A stretch of 10,209 nt of DNA, from NCBI GenBank assembly GCA_003486795.1, contig DNFX01000119.1:2947-13155 (forward strand). Reading direction: 5' to 3'. Position numbers and translations under genes: made by a program. Shown one piece after another: positions 7,421-10,209 of the stretch; the first letter of the stretch is position 1, and each line of letters begins with the position of its first letter. This DNA comes from Actinomycetota bacterium. Lineage in GTDB: Bacteria > Actinomycetota > Humimicrobiia > Humimicrobiales > Humimicrobiaceae. Under the pieces are notes generated by a model. The model searched no databases and had not been told where the DNA came from. It worked only from the letters and a program-made list of their open reading frames with translations.

Positions 7421-8683
7421 TTATTTGTTAAATCTGCTGAATGCAAGTGTTACGTTATGGCCGCCAAAACCCATTGAATTTTTAAGAGCAACATCAATTT
7501 TTTTCTCAACCGCTTTATTAGGTGTATAATTCAGATCACAATTTTCATCTCTGTTTAGATAATTAATTGTAGGCGGAATAATACCATTAAAAATAGCAAG
7601 AACAGTAGCTATGGATTCTATTGCTCCAGCAGCACCCAGACAATGTCCGTGCATTGATTTTGTAGAACTTATATTAATCTCATATGCATGCTTCCCGAAA
7701 CAAAGTTTTATTGCATTAGTCTCAGCGATATCATTTAAAGGTGTAGAAGTTCCGTGAGCATTTATATAGCTTACCTGTTCCTTTAAAAATCCTGCTTCTG
7801 TCAGGCAATTCTCCATTGATCTGGCTACATTTATTCCGGATTCTTCAAGAGCAGTTATATGATAGGCTTCTCCGGAAAGTCCGTACCCTGAAAGTTCTGC
7901 ATATATTTTTGCATTTCTTTTTAATGCATTTCCGAGCTCCTCAAGAATGAGAATACCTGCGCCTTCTCCCATAACAAATCCGTCTCTGTCTCTTTCAAAA
8001 GGTCGTGATGCTGTTTCAGGATCATCGTTTCTGGTTGACAGAGCATGCATTGAAGAAAAACCAGCCATACCCAGAGGAGTAATTGCAGCCTCACTGCCTC
8101 CAGCTATCATTATATCAGCAGCTCCTCTTTTGATCAGCTCAAAAGCATCGCCTATTGCATTTGAACCTGCAGCACATGCTGTTGTAGTTGTATTTACAGG
8201 CCCTTTTGCACCACTGAAAATAGATACCTGTGCAGCTGCCATATTACTAATCATCATAGGTATAAGGAAAGGACTGACTCTGTCAGCTCCTTTTTCAAGA
8301 AGTTTCTGATGCTGTTCCTCAATTGTTGAAAGGCCTCCCACACCACTTCCGATAAAAACACCTGTATATTTATTATTATTCTCATTTATGACAAGCCCGC
8401 TGTCCTGCAATGCTTGTATTGTTGCAACTACTGCAAACTGGGTAAATCTGTCCATTCTTTTTAAATCTTTGACATTTATCAAATCCTGGGGAGTAAAATT
8501 TTTTACCTGCCCTGCAATTTTTGAATCTATTTTTTCTATATCAAAACTGTCTATTCTGGAAATTCCTGATTTTCCTGTTAAAAGATTCTCCCAGAATTCA
8601 TTTAATGACTTGCCAATAGGATTTACTGTTCCCATTCCTGTAACAACTACTCTTCTTGCCTTACAATTATTATCAATACTCAT
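7421..8683 (-). CDS. fabF: 3-oxoacyl-[acyl-carrier-protein] synthase II
   Basis: FabF performs the decarboxylating condensation of malonyl-ACP with acyl-ACP, elongating the fatty acid chain. The thiolase-fold catalytic triad is complete: Cys170 in TTTTACAAGSN, His310 in NAHGTSTPLND and His347 in KSMHGHCLGAAG, with Lys342 also in place. VVVTGMGTVNPIG (12-24) near the N-terminus, RPFERDRDGFVMGEG (227-241) and the C-terminal MGFGGHN are typical of FabF rather than FabH. Length is 420 residues (usual about 410). One small variation is His345, where threonine is common. The ATG overlaps the fabG stop (ATGA) and has a strong GGAGGT ribosome binding site. In many bacteria acpP sits between fabG and fabF; here it does not. 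Confidence 0.97.
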   Translation of the reverse strand: MSIDNNCKARRVVVTGMGTVNPIGKSLNEFWENLLTGKSGISRIDSFDIEKIDSKIAGQVKNFTPQDLINVKDLKRMDRFTQFAVVATIQALQDSGLVINENNNKYTGVFIGSGVGGLSTIEEQHQKLLEKGADRVSPFLIPMMISNMAAAQVSIFSGAKGPVNTTTTACAAGSNAIGDAFELIKRGAADIMIAGGSEAAITPLGMAGFSSMHALSTRNDDPETASRPFERDRDGFVMGEGAGILILEELGNALKRNAKIYAELSGYGLSGEAYHITALEESGINVARSMENCLTEAGFLKEQVSYINAHGTSTPLNDIAETNAIKLCFGKHAYEINISSTKSMHGHCLGAAGAIESIATVLAIFNGIIPPTINYLNRDENCDLNYTPNKAVEKKIDVALKNSMGFGGHNVTLAFSRFNK

Positions 8684-9426
8684 ATCGCCATACCTCCATC
8701 TATCTTAATAACACTGCCAGTTACATAATCTGAATCTTCACAAGCAAGATAAAGCGCTGCACTGGCAACATCCTTTGCATTACCCAGCTTTCCTGAAGGA
8801 ATCATCTCGATTATTTTTTCTTTATATTTGTCATCCAATTTTTCCGTCATATCAGTTTTTATAAATCCGGGAGCAATAGCATTTACATTTATATTCCTGC
8901 TTGCCAGTTCCTTAGCAAGAGATTTGGTAAGACCAATCACGCCTGCTTTTGATGCAGCATAATTGCACTGTCCTGCATTCCCTCTTATTCCGATAACGGA
9001 TGAGATATTTATGATTCTTCCATATTTCTGTCTTACCATATATCTTGAAACTGCCTTGCAGCAGATAAAAGTACCTGTCAGATTAATATCTATTACTTTC
9101 CTGAATTCTTCCAGCGACATTCTTAAAAGAAGATTATCCTTTGTTATGCCTGCATTATTTACAAGTATGTCTATTCTGCCGAATCTCTCAAAAATATCAT
9201 TTATGCTTCTTTCAACAGAGTCATTGTCAGAAATATCTGTATCAGTGAACAATATGTTTCTGCCAGGATATTCTTCCTTAAATTCATTTATGGTTTTTAA
9301 ACCTTCATCCTTATTGATATCCAGAATTGCAACATCTGATCCTTCAGATAGAAATAACCTGCTTATCTCTTTTCCTATCCCGCATGATCCTCCTGTTACT
9401 ATACTTACTTTATTTTCAAGTTTCAT
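8680..9426 (-). CDS. fabG: 3-oxoacyl-[acyl-carrier-protein] reductase
   Basis: FabG is the NADPH-dependent short-chain dehydrogenase that reduces 3-ketoacyl-ACP to 3-hydroxyacyl-ACP. The Rossmann nucleotide motif TGGSCGIG is at 11-18, the structural NNAG at 90-93, and the catalytic set is Asn115, Ser143 (in NISSVIG), Tyr156 and Lys160 (in NYAASK). IAPGFIKTDMT lies near 184-194 and the C-terminus ends in the family pattern TGSVIKIDGGMAI. Length is 248 residues, as usual. The start is adjacent to the fabD stop (TAG then ATG, no gap) with a GAAAGG ribosome binding site 6 nt upstream. Position between fabD and fabF distinguishes it from the many other SDR enzymes of similar sequence. Confidence 0.97.
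   Translation of the reverse strand: MKLENKVSIVTGGSCGIGKEISRLFLSEGSDVAILDINKDEGLKTINEFKEEYPGRNILFTDTDISDNDSVERSINDIFERFGRIDILVNNAGITKDNLLLRMSLEEFRKVIDINLTGTFICCKAVSRYMVRQKYGRIINISSVIGIRGNAGQCNYAASKAGVIGLTKSLAKELASRNINVNAIAPGFIKTDMTEKLDDKYKEKIIEMIPSGKLGNAKDVASAALYLACEDSDYVTGSVIKIDGGMAI
8692..8697 (-). promoter_or_regulatory. Ribosome binding site of fabF inside fabG
   Basis: GGAGGT on the minus strand, 8 nt before the fabF ATG, encodes the Gly-Gly of the conserved FabG C-terminal DGGMAI. Together with the ATGA stop/start overlap it predicts tight translational coupling. Confidence 0.75.
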
Positions 9427-10209
9427 CTAAAACCTTTCGCTTAAAAAATTTTTTAAATTATTTATACTTTCCAGATTGTCCGTATCAAATATTTTTACAA
9501 CTTTATTGTTTTTCTGGGATATTCTTCTGACCAGATTTGAAAGCACTTTTCCCGGGCCTAATTCAATAAATATTTCAGCATCAAGTGCCAGCAGATATTC
9601 AATACTTTCAAACCAGTTAATAGTTTTTACAAGTTGTCCTGCAAGCACCTCGGGGATCTTTTCTTCTTTGCAGAATTCTTTTTCTGAAGTAGAAAAAAAA
9701 TCTGTTTCCAGTCTGCCGCCGGAAAATCTGGATAGAAAATCATAGAGCTTATCCGATATAGGCTGCATTAACGGACAGTGGGATGCAGTTTTTACTCTTA
9801 GAGGAATTACTTTCGCGCTGCTTTTGTTTTTTAAAAAAATAATAAATTTCTCAATATTTTCTTTTAGACCTGTTATAACTATCTGCTTATAATCATTATA
9901 ATTTGCCAGATATACATTCTCCCCAGATTCTGCCATTAAGAGCTCAGCTTCTTCTTTTGTAAGACCGAGTACAGCCGCCATCATACCTTCCGCCTTGCTG
10001 TTCATTTCCTCCATCATCTCAGCCCTTTCTGCTACAATCTCAATACCGTCGTCAAAAGTAAAATAACCTGATGCTTCAAGAGCACTGTAATCACCCAGAC
10101 TATGCCCCATACTGCATAATATATTTTTTCTGAATTTTCCCATATCATTAAAAACATATTCTTTTATTGCAGCACTGAGGGTAAAAATGCTTATCTGACT
10201 GAAAAAAGT
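9427..10209 (-). CDS. fabD: Malonyl-CoA:ACP transacylase, N-terminus beyond the window
   Basis: FabD loads malonyl groups from CoA onto acyl carrier protein. The frame stays open past the ATG at 10143 to the window edge. The extra 22 codons, including FFSQISIFTLSAAIKEYV, match the FabD region before the active site, so the gene is partial: 260 residues visible and roughly 50 missing, including the usual N-terminal GQG motif. In visible numbering: nucleophile Ser37 in GHSLGDYSAL, Arg62, His144 in ASHCPLM, Gln192 in AGQLVKTINWFESIEYL, and ELGPGKVL (216-223). Several normally conserved positions vary: Asp40 where Glu is usual in GHSLGE, a Glu in RAEMME where Gln is common, and Tyr107 in NYNDYKQIVITG where Pro is common. 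The catalytic residues themselves are kept, so activity is expected. It precedes fabG with no gap. Confidence 0.95.
   Translation of the reverse strand, partial: TFFSQISIFTLSAAIKEYVFNDMGKFRKNILCSMGHSLGDYSALEASGYFTFDDGIEIVAERAEMMEEMNSKAEGMMAAVLGLTKEEAELLMAESGENVYLANYNDYKQIVITGLKENIEKFIIFLKNKSSAKVIPLRVKTASHCPLMQPISDKLYDFLSRFSGGRLETDFFSTSEKEFCKEEKIPEVLAGQLVKTINWFESIEYLLALDAEIFIELGPGKVLSNLVRRISQKNNKVVKIFDTDNLESINNLKNFLSERF
9433..9438 (-). promoter_or_regulatory. Ribosome binding site of fabG inside the end of fabD
   Basis: GAAAGG on the minus strand, 6 nt before the fabG ATG and within the last codons of fabD (S-E-R-F), supports the chosen start and translational coupling. Confidence 0.55.

Noticed and set aside
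8963..9430. A 155-codon plus-strand open frame inside fabG
   Set aside because: It is the antisense shadow of fabG, whose motifs are complete in the other strand.

Overview
The window is AT-rich DNA from a bacterium with Gram-positive-type signalling. It carries a PASTA-domain Ser/Thr kinase beside a PP2C phosphatase, two lipobox proteins (one fused to a YibE/F-type membrane domain), and a type II fatty-acid-synthesis plus acetyl-CoA carboxylase cluster. This fits a low-GC Bacillota- or Actinomycetota-like lineage, possibly an uncultured one. The sequence alone does not fix the phylum.

Layout. (1) 58-1901, minus strand: a two-gene unit encoding a YibE/F membrane protein with an N-terminal lipobox, then a small helical lipoprotein. 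(2) 1902-2917: about 1 kb without an intact gene. It holds two 25-bp direct repeats (1958-2018), a decayed DDE/integrase-type transposase on the minus strand (2071-2728), and candidate promoters for the next operon. (3) 2918-5643, plus strand: a PP2C phosphatase followed 14 nt later by a membrane Ser/Thr kinase with four PASTA repeats. (4) 5652-10209, minus strand: the operon fabD (cut by the window edge)-fabG-fabF-accD-accA. It converges on the kinase gene with only 8 bp between stop codons.

How the genes work together. AccD and AccA form the carboxyltransferase half of acetyl-CoA carboxylase and make malonyl-CoA. FabD moves the malonyl group to acyl carrier protein, FabF condenses it with the growing acyl chain, and FabG reduces the 3-keto product. 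The biotin carrier and carboxylase (accB, accC), the ACP gene and the remaining FAS genes are not in the window. ACP is also absent from its common place between fabG and fabF. The phosphatase and kinase form a reversible phosphorylation pair that probably senses cell-wall fragments. Its placement against the fatty-acid operon is suggestive but does not prove regulation.

I see no clearly undescribed system. The items most worth checking are the transposase remnant with its paired repeats, the shared lipobox leader of the two adjacent minus-strand genes, the possible leaderless start of the phosphatase, and the FAS cluster without an acpP gene.
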